NCBI RefSeq assembly: GCF_020297485.1
Contig: NZ_JAIWZC010000001.1
Coordinates: 248,001 to 312,000 of the forward strand
Reading direction: 5' to 3'
DNA from: Enterocloster clostridioformis
Lineage (GTDB): Bacteria; Bacillota; Clostridia; Lachnospirales; Lachnospiraceae
Length of the DNA: 64,000 nucleotides
Below are positions 1-9,137 of the stretch, in pieces. A program made the position numbers and the translations under genes. The number at the start of each line of letters is the position of its first letter. Position 1 is the first letter of the stretch. A model generated the notes under the pieces. It had not been told where the DNA came from and did no database searches. It saw only the letters and a program-made list of their open reading frames with translations.

Positions 1-29
1 TCAAAGATACCTAAAATAATCGTTGTCAT
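1..29 (-). CDS. ABC transporter permease, N-terminal fragment (cut by window edge)
   Basis: Only the first codons lie in the window, reading MTTIILGIFE. The ATG at 27-29 is preceded by GGAGGAACATC, a good ribosome site. It lies 30 bases after the stop of the substrate-binding protein gene on the same strand. In the TrpX-type importer family the binding protein is normally followed by a permease and an ATPase, so this is read as the permease of the same system. The identity is inferred from position and a weak hydrophobic start; the rest of the gene is outside the window. Confidence 0.5.
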
Positions 30-59
30 GATGTTCCTCCAGATAATAATGATAGAGCT

Positions 60-1163
60 TTACTGGGCAATCTCAGTGAACAGCTCAGTTGCATTTTTGG
101 TCAAATCTTCCGGCAGTGTGATGCCCAGATTCCCGGCCACCCGTGTATTGCCGTAGAAGGCGGCTTCCTTTATGGTTTCGTAATTCATTTCACTGGCTTT
201 TTTCTTGCCGCGCAGTACCTGTGCGGCCATCTTTCCTGTCTGCCTGCCCAGTTCGATATAGTCCAGCCCCATGGCAGCCAGGCATCCAATCTTCACCTGC
301 TCAATCTCACTGCCGAATACAGGGATATTCTTGGCGGCAGCCTTATCCAGGATAACGGGAAGGGAGGCAACTACCGTATTGTCGGTCAGGTTGGTGATGC
401 AGTCCACCTTGTTTATAAGGGTGTCGGCAGCCAGGGCGATATCAGCGGAAGAGGAGATGCCTGTGTCCACGATTTCAAAACCATACTGGGGAGCCAGCTC
501 CTTGTACTCGGCAATGGCGGATTCAGAATTCACTTCGCTGGTGGTGTACATGATGCCGATATTTTTTGCTTCCGGAAGAACCTCACGGATCATCTTGAGC
601 TGAGCCTCCACGGGAAGTTTATCGCTGGTGCCCGTAACCTCGCCTACCGGAGTGCCGTCCGCATTGGCCAGCTCTGCGGCTACGGGGTCGGTTACAGCAG
701 TGAAAATAACAGGAATGTCTGACTTCTTAGCCACGCCGTACTCTGCCTGCGCCATGGGAGTTGCGATGCCGCACATCAGGTCCACGCCCTTTCCGATGAA
801 ATTGGTTGCAATCTGGCTGGCCGTACCGCCGTCAGCCTGGGAATTATCATAAAGCACGGTCAGGTTCACGCCCTCCTCGATGCCTTCCTCTGCCAGGCCG
901 GCCATGAAGCCTTCGCGGCAGTTGTCCAGAGAACCATGCTCTGCAAACTGTCCCACTCCGATGGTGTAGGAAGCGCTGTCAGCAGAAGATTCTGCCGTGG
1001 ACTCACCGGTCTTGTCAGCGGATGAACCGTCGGCTGAGGATGTATCAGCGGACGAGGCTTCAGCGGACTGGGCTGCGGTGGTGTTCTGGGCAGTGGAGAC
1101 GCAGCCTGATAAGAGGGATGCGCTTAAAGCCGCGGTTAATAGCATTGCAATTGTTTTTTTCAT
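60..1163 (-). CDS. trpX: ABC transporter substrate-binding lipoprotein, probable tryptophan importer (TrpX type)
   Basis: Extracytoplasmic binding protein of about 367 residues in the ABC_sub_bind family. The start at 1161-1163 follows CAGGAGGA and begins with a lipoprotein signal: MKKTIAMLLTAALS then LLSGC, where the Cys is the lipidated residue. A Ser/Ala/Asp/Thr-rich linker (about residues 25-60) tethers the periplasmic-binding fold, which contains GVGQFAEHGSLDN and IGIMYTTSEVNS. A longer reading frame begins at 1352 but would run through the T-box terminator, so it is rejected. Function as a Trp importer rests on the upstream T-box having a UGG specifier, which matches the known TrpXYZ systems of Firmicutes. 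A permease start follows 30 bases downstream. Confidence 0.85.
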   Translation of the reverse strand: MKKTIAMLLTAALSASLLSGCVSTAQNTTAAQSAEASSADTSSADGSSADKTGESTAESSADSASYTIGVGQFAEHGSLDNCREGFMAGLAEEGIEEGVNLTVLYDNSQADGGTASQIATNFIGKGVDLMCGIATPMAQAEYGVAKKSDIPVIFTAVTDPVAAELANADGTPVGEVTGTSDKLPVEAQLKMIREVLPEAKNIGIMYTTSEVNSESAIAEYKELAPQYGFEIVDTGISSSADIALAADTLINKVDCITNLTDNTVVASLPVILDKAAAKNIPVFGSEIEQVKIGCLAAMGLDYIELGRQTGKMAAQVLRGKKKASEMNYETIKEAAFYGNTRVAGNLGITLPEDLTKNATELFTEIAQ

Positions 1164-1262
1164 AATCTTGTTTCCTCCTGTTTTTAAACTATATTTGGAT
1201 GATAAAAAATGTCGTTGGATAAGGGACTTTCTGACGGGGTGCTGTTTGAATAAAGCCGGAAT

Positions 1263-1537
1263 AAAAAAGTCCCAATCATAGCTTATGCTACGATTGAGAC
1301 GAATGAAATCCGCGGTGCCACTCAAATTGACTAAAAAGTCCACTTTACACATACCAACATATGCGCCGCATGTATAACGGTTGCGGAATCCGTCGGTCCC
1401 TACAGATGATACAATCCTTCAAGACCGCCCTCAAAAGTCCATTCAGCTGCCAGCCCTATACCGCAATCCCACCGCCTGCGGCTCTCTGTGTTAAAGCTTT
1501 GATAGCTTACTCCTCTTTCTCTACGGTTTATTTTATT
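1263..1537 (-). promoter_or_regulatory. T-box riboswitch, tryptophan specific, leader of trpX
   Basis: Read on the minus strand the leader has an AG-type loop (AGAGAGCC, near 1481-1488), a specifier loop GAATGGACTTTTGAG with TGG at 1439-1441 followed by A, the conserved T-box AGTGGCACCGCGG at 1310-1322, and a terminator. The terminator is a 14-bp stem (1287-1300 with 1269-1282, loop ATAA) followed by six T. Uncharged tRNA-Trp would pair with UGG and with the T-box bulge, favour the antiterminator, and let trpX be transcribed when Trp is scarce. Element order and spacing fit the family. Confidence 0.92.
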
Positions 1538-1544
1538 AATCCGT

Positions 1545-1573
1545 ATCTTAATACAATAAAATGAATTTGTCAA
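1545..1573 (-). promoter_or_regulatory. Sigma-A type promoter of the trpX T-box transcript
   Basis: On the minus strand: TTGACA (1568-1573), a 17-base spacer, then TAAGAT (1545-1550). It lies directly upstream of the T-box leader, which places transcription start near 1538. Confidence 0.8.
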
Positions 1574-1739
1574 GAGTGTTTTGAAAATTCATATAAAGTC
1601 ATGTAATGTCGCACAAAAGTGTAAAAGAACTTTTATTGGTTGATGAAATGTGGTAGACTGTAGGTGTGGAAAGGAACATTTTGGGTTCCAAACAAAGGTG
1701 TTTACAATAAAACGTGTTCGCAACAAGGAGGAAAGTTCT

Positions 1740-2252
1740 ATGAGCCGGTTACTTGTGGTGGTGGATATGCAGAAGGATTTTGTGGATGGAGCTTTGGGCA
1801 GTCCTGAGGCCCAGGCCATTGTCCCTCATGTGCTGGATAAGATAAAGGCGTACCAGGATGCAGGAGACGAGGTGGTATTTACCCTGGACACCCATTTTGA
1901 CGATTATATGGATACCATGGAAGGGAGAAAGCTTCCGGTGGTCCATTGCGTCAAGGGAACGCCGGGCTGGGAACTGATACCGGAGCTCAGGGGAATTTCA
2001 GGGACCCGTTTTGAGAAGCATACCTTTGGAAGCAGGGAACTGGCGGATTACGCAGCCGGGGGACAGTATGATTTTGTGGAGCTGGTGGGCCTGTGCACGG
2101 ATATCTGCGTTATATCCAACGCCATGCTGCTCAAGGCAGCGGTTCCTGATACATCCATACAGGTGGATGGGGCCTGCTGCGCGGGGGTAACGCCTCAAAG
2201 CCATCACAATGCCCTCAGCGCCATGGGGATGTGCCACATAGACATTGTATAG
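1740..2252 (+). CDS. Cysteine hydrolase of the isochorismatase/nicotinamidase family
   Basis: A 170-residue single-domain hydrolase. The candidate catalytic triad is visible: Asp in VVVDMQKDF (about residue 9), Lys in FEKHTFGS, and the nucleophile Cys in LCTDICVIS. A metal-binding pair resembling nicotinamidases appears in TLDTHFDDY and in VHCVKGTPGWEL. The GTxGxEL-like segment and overall length favour nicotinamidase-like amidohydrolases over true isochorismatases, but the substrate cannot be fixed. The start at 1740 follows AAGGAGGAAAG. It is separated by 66 bases from the following kinase-like gene on the same strand and may be cotranscribed with it. Confidence 0.8.
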   Translation: MSRLLVVVDMQKDFVDGALGSPEAQAIVPHVLDKIKAYQDAGDEVVFTLDTHFDDYMDTMEGRKLPVVHCVKGTPGWELIPELRGISGTRFEKHTFGSRELADYAAGGQYDFVELVGLCTDICVISNAMLLKAAVPDTSIQVDGACCAGVTPQSHHNALSAMGMCHIDIV

Positions 2253-2318
2253 ACGTGAAAGCGACCACGGCCCTGTCATGGGCACGGCTGTGGATTAGGA
2301 ATAAGGGGGATACTCAAT

Positions 2319-2954
2319 ATGAATGACAAGCATTTTGTAATTACCATTGAACGCCAGTACGGAAGCGGCGGCCGCCTGACAGGCAAACGCCTGGCCGAGG
2401 AGCTGGGCATTCATTTCTACGATGAAGAGATACTTAAGATGACCTCTGAGACCAGCGCCATAGGGGAGCAGTACTTCAGGCTGGCTGATGAAAGGGCAGG
2501 AAACAATCTGCTGTACCGTATAGTGACCAGCATGAAGCCGGAGCTGACAGAACCGGATAAGGACGGCCCAAACATTACTTCGCCGGAGAACCTGTTCCGT
2601 TTCCAGTCATCGGTCATCCGCGGGCTGGCAGCCTCTGAGACATGTATTATCGTAGGCCGCTGCGGCAACTATGTGCTTCAGGACCAGATGGATAATCTGG
2701 TGCGCGTCTTTGTGTATGCGGATACGGTCACCAGAATCCGCAGGGTCATGGACGTGGATAAGGTGGATGAGGCGGAAGCTCTCCGCAGGATGAGACGGAT
2801 TGATAAGGAGAGGACGGAGTATCACCGCTACTTTACCGGCAGGGAGTGGATGGATATGGAAAATTATGATCTTCCCATCAATGCCAGCCGGATTGATTAT
2901 GACCAGATGATTCAACTGATAAAAGACTATCTGAAGCTCAAAGGATTCCTGTAG
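2319..2954 (+). CDS. Cytidylate kinase-like family protein
   Basis: A 211-residue P-loop protein of the cytidylate_kin2 family, found widely in Clostridia. The N-terminus ITIERQYGSGGRLTGK is the modified Walker A region, and VGRCGNYVL and RRIDKERTEYHRYF resemble the NMP-kinase core and lid. It is shorter and more divergent than housekeeping Cmk, so the phosphate acceptor is uncertain. It sits between the cysteine hydrolase and the ZIP transporter, all on the plus strand with short gaps. Confidence 0.75.
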   Translation: MNDKHFVITIERQYGSGGRLTGKRLAEELGIHFYDEEILKMTSETSAIGEQYFRLADERAGNNLLYRIVTSMKPELTEPDKDGPNITSPENLFRFQSSVIRGLAASETCIIVGRCGNYVLQDQMDNLVRVFVYADTVTRIRRVMDVDKVDEAEALRRMRRIDKERTEYHRYFTGREWMDMENYDLPINASRIDYDQMIQLIKDYLKLKGFL

Positions 2955-2996
2955 AAGAGAGGGCCGGGGCTCAGGAGATGACAGAGGTGTATTGAG

Positions 2997-3773
2997 ATGA
3001 GCGGTATATTTGCGGGAATCATGATTCCCTTTATCGGGACCACGGCAGGGGCAGCCTGTGTGTTCTTTCTGAAAGACGCATTGAAGCCCAGCGTCCAGAA
3101 GGCATTTCTGGGATTTGCGTCAGGTGTAATGGTAGCGGCTTCTGTCTGGTCCCTTTTGATTCCGTCCATGGACATGAGCGGGCACATGGGCAAGCTGGCA
3201 TTCATCCCTGCTTCCGTGGGTTTTATTTTGGGAATTGGTTTCCTGCTTCTGTTGGATGAGATAATACCTCATCTGCACATTGATACAGAGCAGCCGGAAG
3301 GACCGAAGAGCAGCTGGAAAAAGAGTACCATGCTGGTGCTGGCGGTGACCCTTCACAACATACCGGAGGGAATGGCAGTGGGCGTTGCGTTTGCAGGGCT
3401 TCTGTCACAGAACGGGACGATCACCCTGGCGGGCGCGCTGGCCCTGTCCGTGGGTATTGCCATACAGAATTTCCCGGAGGGAGCCATCATATCCCTGCCT
3501 CTTAAGGAAGCGGCCGGGAAGGGGAAGGCGTTTATTTACGGCACGCTTTCAGGCGTGGTGGAGCCCATAGGCGCTGTCCTTATGCTGGTGCTGGCTGAGT
3601 TTTTAGGCCCGGTTCTTCCATACTTCCTGTCCTTTGCGGCAGGCGCCATGATTTACGTGGTAGTGGAGGAACTGATTCCGGAGTCAGGCGAAGGAGAGCA
3701 TTCCAATGTGGCAACCATTGGATTTGCCGTTGGGTTTGTGGTGATGATGATACTGGATGTAGCGCTGGGGTAG
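2997..3773 (+). CDS. ZIP family divalent metal transporter
   Basis: A 258-residue polytopic membrane protein. The ZIP signature is clear: helix IV contains HNIPEGMAVGVAFAG and helix V contains QNFPEGAIISLPL, which supply the His/Asn/Glu metal ligands. A cytoplasmic loop has HLHIDTEQ, a His-containing segment typical between helices III and IV. Family members import zinc or related ions down a gradient. The start ATG at 2997 follows a weak purine-rich stretch. The gene ends a three-gene plus-strand run. Confidence 0.88.
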   Translation: MSGIFAGIMIPFIGTTAGAACVFFLKDALKPSVQKAFLGFASGVMVAASVWSLLIPSMDMSGHMGKLAFIPASVGFILGIGFLLLLDEIIPHLHIDTEQPEGPKSSWKKSTMLVLAVTLHNIPEGMAVGVAFAGLLSQNGTITLAGALALSVGIAIQNFPEGAIISLPLKEAAGKGKAFIYGTLSGVVEPIGAVLMLVLAEFLGPVLPYFLSFAAGAMIYVVVEELIPESGEGEHSNVATIGFAVGFVVMMILDVALG

Positions 3774-3836
3774 GTTTTGAAAAAAGGTTAAAGATTTATT
3801 TCTTTTGCCTTTTTTCTATTTGCAGGTAACACAGAA

Positions 3837-3858
3837 AAGGCAGATTTGCATCTGCCTT
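3837..3858 (-). terminator. Possible minus-strand terminator
   Basis: Eight-bp stem (AAGGCAGA with TCTGCCTT, 6-base loop). On the minus strand it is followed by TTCTG, a weak T-run. It would terminate transcription of the minus-strand fragment upstream. On the plus strand there is no immediate T-run. Confidence 0.4.
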
Positions 3859-3922
3859 CAAGAATTCTATTCTTTTTATCTACCATTTCTAATATAGAGA
3901 GCCTGGTTCTTGCCATCTTAAC

Positions 3923-4141
3923 TTAATGACATTGGGTCTTGACACGGGTTTCCTTTTTTGCTAAAGTGAATTTACTTCTGCTGGATAATTCAGGTATTCC
4001 GGCAATCTGCTGCATCCTAAGATACAGTTTAGGAATCTTATTCCGTCCGGCCCTTTCGGCTGCTGAAATCACATCAAACTCATATTTGGAATCACACAGA
4101 AAAGACACAGGGAATACACAGGAAGGACAGGTGATGCCCAT
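3923..4141 (-). pseudogene. Unrecognised minus-strand frame, possibly the 3' remnant of a gene
   Basis: The distal part reads like real protein: SKYEFDVISAAERAGRNKIP, then LYLRMQQIAGIPE and KFTLAKKETRVK. The N-terminal part is Cys/Pro/Phe-rich and not convincing, and no good ribosome site precedes it. A hairpin with a short T-run lies downstream on the same strand, which fits the end of a former gene. I do not recognise the family. It could also be chance coding potential. Confidence 0.3.
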
Positions 4142-4257
4142 AAGAACAAGCCAATGGCGACGATCCGGCAGCGAAACCAGTGAGGCCGGAAACAGAGATA
4201 CATATTGAATCGGCCTCGAAAAATGATTATAATAAAAAGAAAGAGGGAGGAGTGGAA

Positions 4258-5085
4258 TTGTTGAATAATCAAGATTTATTGTTGGCTATATCCGGTATGA
4301 TGGATGATAAGCTGGAGAAAAAACTGGAACAGAAACTGATACAGTCAGAGCAGAGGCTGGAGATAAAGCTAAAACTGGCGATGGAGCAAACGCTGGAAGA
4401 AAAGTTAGAGGAAAAGCTGGAACAAAAGCTGGATAGGAAACTGGATGAAAAGCTGGAGGAAAAGCTGGAGGAAAAGCTGGAGGAAAAGCTGGAGGAAAAG
4501 CTGGAGGAAAAGCTGGAGGAAAAGCTGGAGGAAAAGCTGGAGGAAAAGCTGGATAGGAAACTGGATGAAAAGCTGGAGGAAAAGCTGGATAGGAAACTGG
4601 ATGAAAAGCTGGAGGAAAAGCTGGAACAGAAACTGGAGGAAAAGCTGGAGCAGAAGCTGGAACAGAAACTGGAGGAAAAGCTGGAACAGAAGCTGGAACA
4701 GAAACTGGATGAAAAACTGGAACAGAAGCTGGACGAAAAACTGGAACAAAAGCTGGATGAAAAACTGGAGCGGAAGCTGGATGAAAAACTGGCTCCAATC
4801 CGTGCTGACATCACCATCCTGAAGGAACAGGTCCTCTCGCTGACAGACAGGATGGGCCGTGTAGAGGCGGACATCGAAGATATCAGGAAGCAGCAGGAAC
4901 GGACATCCAAAATCATTGAAAACCAGCTGATACCCAATATCCAGCTTCTGGCTGAGAACTATGTACCTGCCGCCAGGCGGTATCAGGAGTCAGAGCAGAA
5001 GCAAACTGCCATGGAGAACGATATCAAGCTCCTTAAAATCGTGGTGGCGGACCACAGCGCAAAGCTCTGTGAATTGGCAAAATGA
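4258..5085 (+). CDS. Low-complexity (LxxK) tetrad-repeat protein with coiled-coil C-terminus
   Basis: About 275 residues. A TTG start at 4258 (or 4261) is chosen because GGAGGAG ends 7 bases upstream; the frame stays open further upstream but without a ribosome site. The N-terminus carries NNQDLLLAISGMMDDKLEKK. Residues about 46-177 are 33 uninterrupted four-residue units of the form L-(E/D)-(E/Q/R)-K. The C-terminal third is normal sequence with heptad-like helices (LTDRMGRVEADIEDIRKQ) and IPNIQLLAENYVPAARRY, a segment that recurs in uncharacterised clostridial proteins as far as I recall. No signal peptide or membrane segment. Function unknown; a rod-like spacer or scaffold is plausible. 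Confidence 0.75.
   Translation: MLNNQDLLLAISGMMDDKLEKKLEQKLIQSEQRLEIKLKLAMEQTLEEKLEEKLEQKLDRKLDEKLEEKLEEKLEEKLEEKLEEKLEEKLEEKLEEKLDRKLDEKLEEKLDRKLDEKLEEKLEQKLEEKLEQKLEQKLEEKLEQKLEQKLDEKLEQKLDEKLEQKLDEKLERKLDEKLAPIRADITILKEQVLSLTDRMGRVEADIEDIRKQQERTSKIIENQLIPNIQLLAENYVPAARRYQESEQKQTAMENDIKLLKIVVADHSAKLCELAK
4393..4788 (+). repeat. In-frame tandem 12-bp repeat, 33 units
   Basis: The unit is CTGGAGGAAAAG and near variants (CTGGATGAAAAG, CTGGAACAGAAG, CTGGATAGGAAA). Eight consecutive units at 4453-4548 are identical, which points to recent slippage or unequal exchange. All units keep frame, so expansion or contraction changes protein length in four-residue steps. Long open frames on the other strand and frames are by-products of this repeat. 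Confidence 0.95.
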
Positions 5086-5127
5086 CAGGAGTCAGCGGAC
5101 AGCGCGCAGTACCGTATCATCAAAACA

Positions 5128-5170
5128 AAACCGCATCCATCCCCAGAATGAGCCGGAGCGGATGCGGTTT
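5128..5170 (-). terminator. Terminator of the aroF-tyrA-aroA operon
   Basis: An 11-bp stem, AAACCGCATCC with GGATGCGGTTT, lies 5 bases past the aroA stop. On the minus strand it is followed by TTTTGTTTTG. It can also stop plus-strand transcripts of the tetrad-repeat gene. Confidence 0.75.
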
Positions 5171-5174
5171 CAGC

Positions 5175-6455
5175 TTAACCCTGCGCCAGCCTCTTTAAAT
5201 CGCTGTAAAAGCCGGGATAGGATATATTGACACAGTCAGCGTCCTTTATCTCTGTGATGCCATCCGCACACAGCGCAGTGACAGCAAATGTCATGGCAAT
5301 ACGGTGGTCTTTGCGGCTGTCGATGACAGCTCCGTGGAGAGGAGCGCCGCCCCGGATAATCATTCCATCCTCTGTCTCGGTCACGTCAGCGCCCATGGCA
5401 GTCAGTCCCTGGACCATGACCGCAATCCGGTTGGACTCTTTTACCTTTAACTCTCCGGCATCCCGGATTATGGTCTCACCCTCTGCTAGACAGGCCATGG
5501 ATGCGATGACAGGAAGCTCGTCAATCAGGGTAGGTATGACGGCGCCGCCTATGACGGTTCCATGAAGGCTGCCGTGGCGTACAAGGATATCGGCTGTTTG
5601 CTCTCCTGTTCCTCCGCTTACATTCAGCAGTTCAATGTGCGCTCCCATATCACGGCATACACGCAGGATACCGTCCCTGGTAGGGTTGATGCCCACATTG
5701 CGTATCAGAACTTCCGAGCCGGGCACCATAAGGCCTCCGGCGATGAAATAGGCGGCAGAAGAAATATCTCCCGGAACCATGACCTGATTGCCATGGAGTT
5801 CACTGGCAGGCTTTATGACTGCCGTGGTTCCTTCGGTGGATACCTGGGCGCCAAAGAGCCGCAGCATCAGCTCAGAATGATTTCTGGACACATACGGTTC
5901 GGTTATGCTGGTGGGGCTGTCTGCATATAAACCAGCCAGCATAATGGCGGATTTCACCTGGGCGGAAGCTACCCTGGAGTCATAGTGGATGCCGTGGACC
6001 GGGCCTCCCTTGATGAACAGGGGAGCACAGCCATTGCCTTTTATGCTGGTAATATGGGCGCCCATCATGGTAAGGGGGTCCATAATACGCTTCATGGGCC
6101 GCTTACAGATGGATTCGTCACCTGTGAGAGTTACGTCAAATTCCTGGGCGCAGAGGATTCCGGATATGAGACGTGTGGTAGTGCCGCTGTTTCCGCAGTC
6201 CAGGATTTCCCGGGGTGCTTTCAGTCCGTGCAGTCCGCGGCCGTGGACCAGCACCTGTCCGCCCTTATTTTCTATATCAATGCCCATCTTCTCAAAACAT
6301 GCAATGGTAGACAGGCAGTCCGCTCCCTGGAGGAAATTGTGTATCTCCGTAAGCCCTTCTGCAATGGAGCCGAACATGACGGCCCGGTGGGAGATGGATT
6401 TATCTCCGGGGACCCTGATTTCTCCCTTTAAATGGGATGCTCTTTTCAATTCCAT
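5175..6455 (-). CDS. aroA: 3-phosphoshikimate 1-carboxyvinyltransferase (EPSP synthase)
   Basis: Cytoplasmic shikimate-pathway enzyme that joins phosphoenolpyruvate and shikimate-3-phosphate. The 426-residue length is normal. Signature segments: PGDKSISHRAVMFGS near residue 17 (substrate-binding Lys), GNSGTTTRLISGIL near 90, QVKSAIMLAGL near 165, DELPVIASMA near 310 (catalytic Asp), ESNRIAVM near 340 and DHRIAMTFAV near 385. It is the last gene of a three-gene minus-strand operon, 28 bases after tyrA. The plus-strand frames inside it are shadows. Confidence 0.97.
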   Translation of the reverse strand: MELKRASHLKGEIRVPGDKSISHRAVMFGSIAEGLTEIHNFLQGADCLSTIACFEKMGIDIENKGGQVLVHGRGLHGLKAPREILDCGNSGTTTRLISGILCAQEFDVTLTGDESICKRPMKRIMDPLTMMGAHITSIKGNGCAPLFIKGGPVHGIHYDSRVASAQVKSAIMLAGLYADSPTSITEPYVSRNHSELMLRLFGAQVSTEGTTAVIKPASELHGNQVMVPGDISSAAYFIAGGLMVPGSEVLIRNVGINPTRDGILRVCRDMGAHIELLNVSGGTGEQTADILVRHGSLHGTVIGGAVIPTLIDELPVIASMACLAEGETIIRDAGELKVKESNRIAVMVQGLTAMGADVTETEDGMIIRGGAPLHGAVIDSRKDHRIAMTFAVTALCADGITEIKDADCVNISYPGFYSDLKRLAQG

Positions 6456-6483
6456 AATCTGTTACCTGACCTTTCTCTCCGGA

Positions 6484-7617
6484 TTACATGCTAAACATCT
6501 CGTATTTGTATTTGTCCAGCCTCTGCCATGCGGCTTCCATGGAAGCCTCGTCATAGAAGGCGATTTTCAGTGCCCCCTCACCACGTTCGCGGTTGTTGTT
6601 GATACCGATATTCTTAATGCTGATGCCTTTGGCGGCCAGGATGACGGATATGGTGGAAATGGCGCCCACCTCATCGTTTACATCCACGGTGAACTCATAG
6701 GACGGTTCCACGGATCCCTTGGCCTTGTCTGTAATGGAATTGCGGTAATCACGGGAGGTCTCAAACAGCCTGTAGATATCCTGTCCCTTATGTTCTCTGA
6801 TTTCCTCCAGCACCTTGTTTAAAGATGCGATGTATGCTTCCAGTATGTCCGATATTGGCTCCACATTGGTCATGCATATCTGTTCCCACATCTCAGGGGA
6901 GGAAGAGGCAATTCGGGTGATATCCTTAAAACCGCCTGCTGCCACCTGCTTCATGGTGCCGTCTGCTGTGTCGTGGTCCTTAATCAGATTCACAAGGCTG
7001 GAAGCCACCAGATGGGGGAGATGGCTGATGGCAGCCACCACCTTGTCGTGTTCCCTGTAATCCAGAACAAGGGGAATGGCGCCGATGGCTTTTGCCACCG
7101 CCATGATGCGTTCTGCATTGGGGCTTAAAGCCTGCGGGTGGGAACTGTTCTTTCCCTCAGGAGGAGTGACGATGTAGTAGGCATTTTCCAGGAGATGGTC
7201 CGTAGAGTTCTCATAGCCGGTCTTTTCCGAGCCAGCCATGGGATGGCCGCCCACAAAGCAGTATTCCAGGCCCTGGCGTCTGATTTCCTCATGGATGCCG
7301 CATTTTGTGCTTCCCACGTCTGTAATCAGGGCGCCCTGCTTCAGGTAGGGCCGTATGGCGGAGAGATAGCCCGCGTTGTATTCCACCGGGGTGCAGAGGA
7401 ATATAAGGTCGCATTCACGCAGGTTCTCATCAATTCCATCCAGAATCACATCCACGATTCCTTCCTGCCGGGCCTGCTCCAGACGGGAGCGGGAACGCAT
7501 GTAAGCCATGATGCGGATATCCGGCCGTGTTTTTCTGATAGCCCGGGCAATGGAGCCGCCTATAAGCCCCAGTCCGATGAATGCGATGGTGGAATCGGTC
7601 ATGGTTATTTTTTCCAT
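6484..7617 (-). CDS. tyrA: Prephenate dehydrogenase with C-terminal ACT-like domain
   Basis: Oxidative decarboxylation of prephenate to 4-hydroxyphenylpyruvate, the tyrosine branch. 377 residues: Rossmann NAD-binding motif GLGLIGGSIAR near residue 14, DVGSTK near 100, the GGHPMAGSEKTGYE active-site segment near 122, SHLPHLVAS near 203, and an ACT-like regulatory domain from about residue 308 (FTVDVNDEVGAISTIS). The ACT domain suggests feedback control by tyrosine or phenylalanine. The start at 7617 follows CAGGAGGAGATACCAAT. It lies between aroF and aroA in one operon. Confidence 0.95.
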   Translation of the reverse strand: MEKITMTDSTIAFIGLGLIGGSIARAIRKTRPDIRIMAYMRSRSRLEQARQEGIVDVILDGIDENLRECDLIFLCTPVEYNAGYLSAIRPYLKQGALITDVGSTKCGIHEEIRRQGLEYCFVGGHPMAGSEKTGYENSTDHLLENAYYIVTPPEGKNSSHPQALSPNAERIMAVAKAIGAIPLVLDYREHDKVVAAISHLPHLVASSLVNLIKDHDTADGTMKQVAAGGFKDITRIASSSPEMWEQICMTNVEPISDILEAYIASLNKVLEEIREHKGQDIYRLFETSRDYRNSITDKAKGSVEPSYEFTVDVNDEVGAISTISVILAAKGISIKNIGINNNRERGEGALKIAFYDEASMEAAWQRLDKYKYEMFSM

Positions 7618-7716
7618 ATTGGTATCTCCTCCTGTAAATGCGGGAACCGGATGCGCCGTATTTAAGATATTAAAAGCGGATGCCGTAACGGCCGGGGACG
7701 CGCATCGGGCATATGT

Positions 7717-7742
7717 AAAAGCACTCCCTGAAGTGAGAGTGC
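7717..7742 (-). terminator. Weak hairpin between aroF and tyrA
   Basis: Six-bp stem (GCACTC with GAGTGC) followed by TTTT on the minus strand, 13 bases after the aroF stop. It is short and may only attenuate transcription into tyrA or shield the aroF 3' end. Confidence 0.35.
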
Positions 7743-7754
7743 CGTAAAGTTCTG

Positions 7755-8777
<1,023 letters not shown>

Positions 8778-8864
8778 AATTCAGTACTCCTTATGCAAAT
8801 TTATAAATATACAGATTGTATGGACCATAGTATGTATTCTTCAGAATGATTCATATGCAGTAAT

Positions 8865-8893
8865 AGTGTAAGCGACTCTGTCTGAAATGTCAA
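8865..8893 (-). promoter_or_regulatory. Promoter of the aroF-tyrA-aroA operon
   Basis: Minus strand TTGACA (8888-8893), a 17-base spacer, TACACT (8865-8870). Transcription would start near 8858, leaving a leader of about 80 bases with no T-box or obvious attenuator. Confidence 0.8.
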
Positions 8894-9137
8894 TACTTTA
8901 TTACTTTAAACTTTTACACTTTTAAGCGAAGATGAAAAATACGACAACGTATTATCATCACATTTGAAATATGAGAATCCTTTGTGCCCTGTTATTCAGC
9001 AATCAGGTTCCGCAAATTGGTATAAAGATGTATGTTGTAAAGGGTGAATATGAGATTTCACCTAATACAACATAGCGGCTTGCTCGTTTGTGGTGAATGA
9101 GAGCGCTATGGGAGGGGTGATAGCAATAACACACAGC
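8894..9137. other. Left edge of the accessory island, non-coding
   Basis: No gene is seen. A long imperfect hairpin at 9031-9074 pairs TATGTTGTA...GGGTGAA with TTCACCT...TACAACATA. The sequence style changes after this point to one typical of clostridial mobile elements, so the island boundary is probably near here. The exact junction cannot be fixed from the sequence alone. Confidence 0.4.

Larger units (their letters stand above)
3774..4257. other. Intergenic stretch between ZIP gene and tetrad-repeat gene
   Basis: No complete recognised gene is seen over these 484 bases. It holds a minus-strand hairpin with T-run (3837-3858), a protein-like minus-strand frame (3923-4141) listed separately, and the ribosome site GGGAGGAG at 4245-4252 serving the next gene. 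No strong promoter was identified by eye. Confidence 0.5.

Noticed and set aside
60..1352. 430-residue version of the trpX product
   Set aside because: The additional 63 residues would be translated from the T-box antiterminator/terminator. The lipoprotein signal begins at 1163.
4269..4937. Long repetitive frames on the minus strand and other plus frames (Ser/Phe, Pro/Val/Ala or Trp/Lys repeats)
   Set aside because: They are alternative readings of the 12-bp repeat. Only the plus-strand LxxK frame has a ribosome site and non-repetitive flanking protein sequence.
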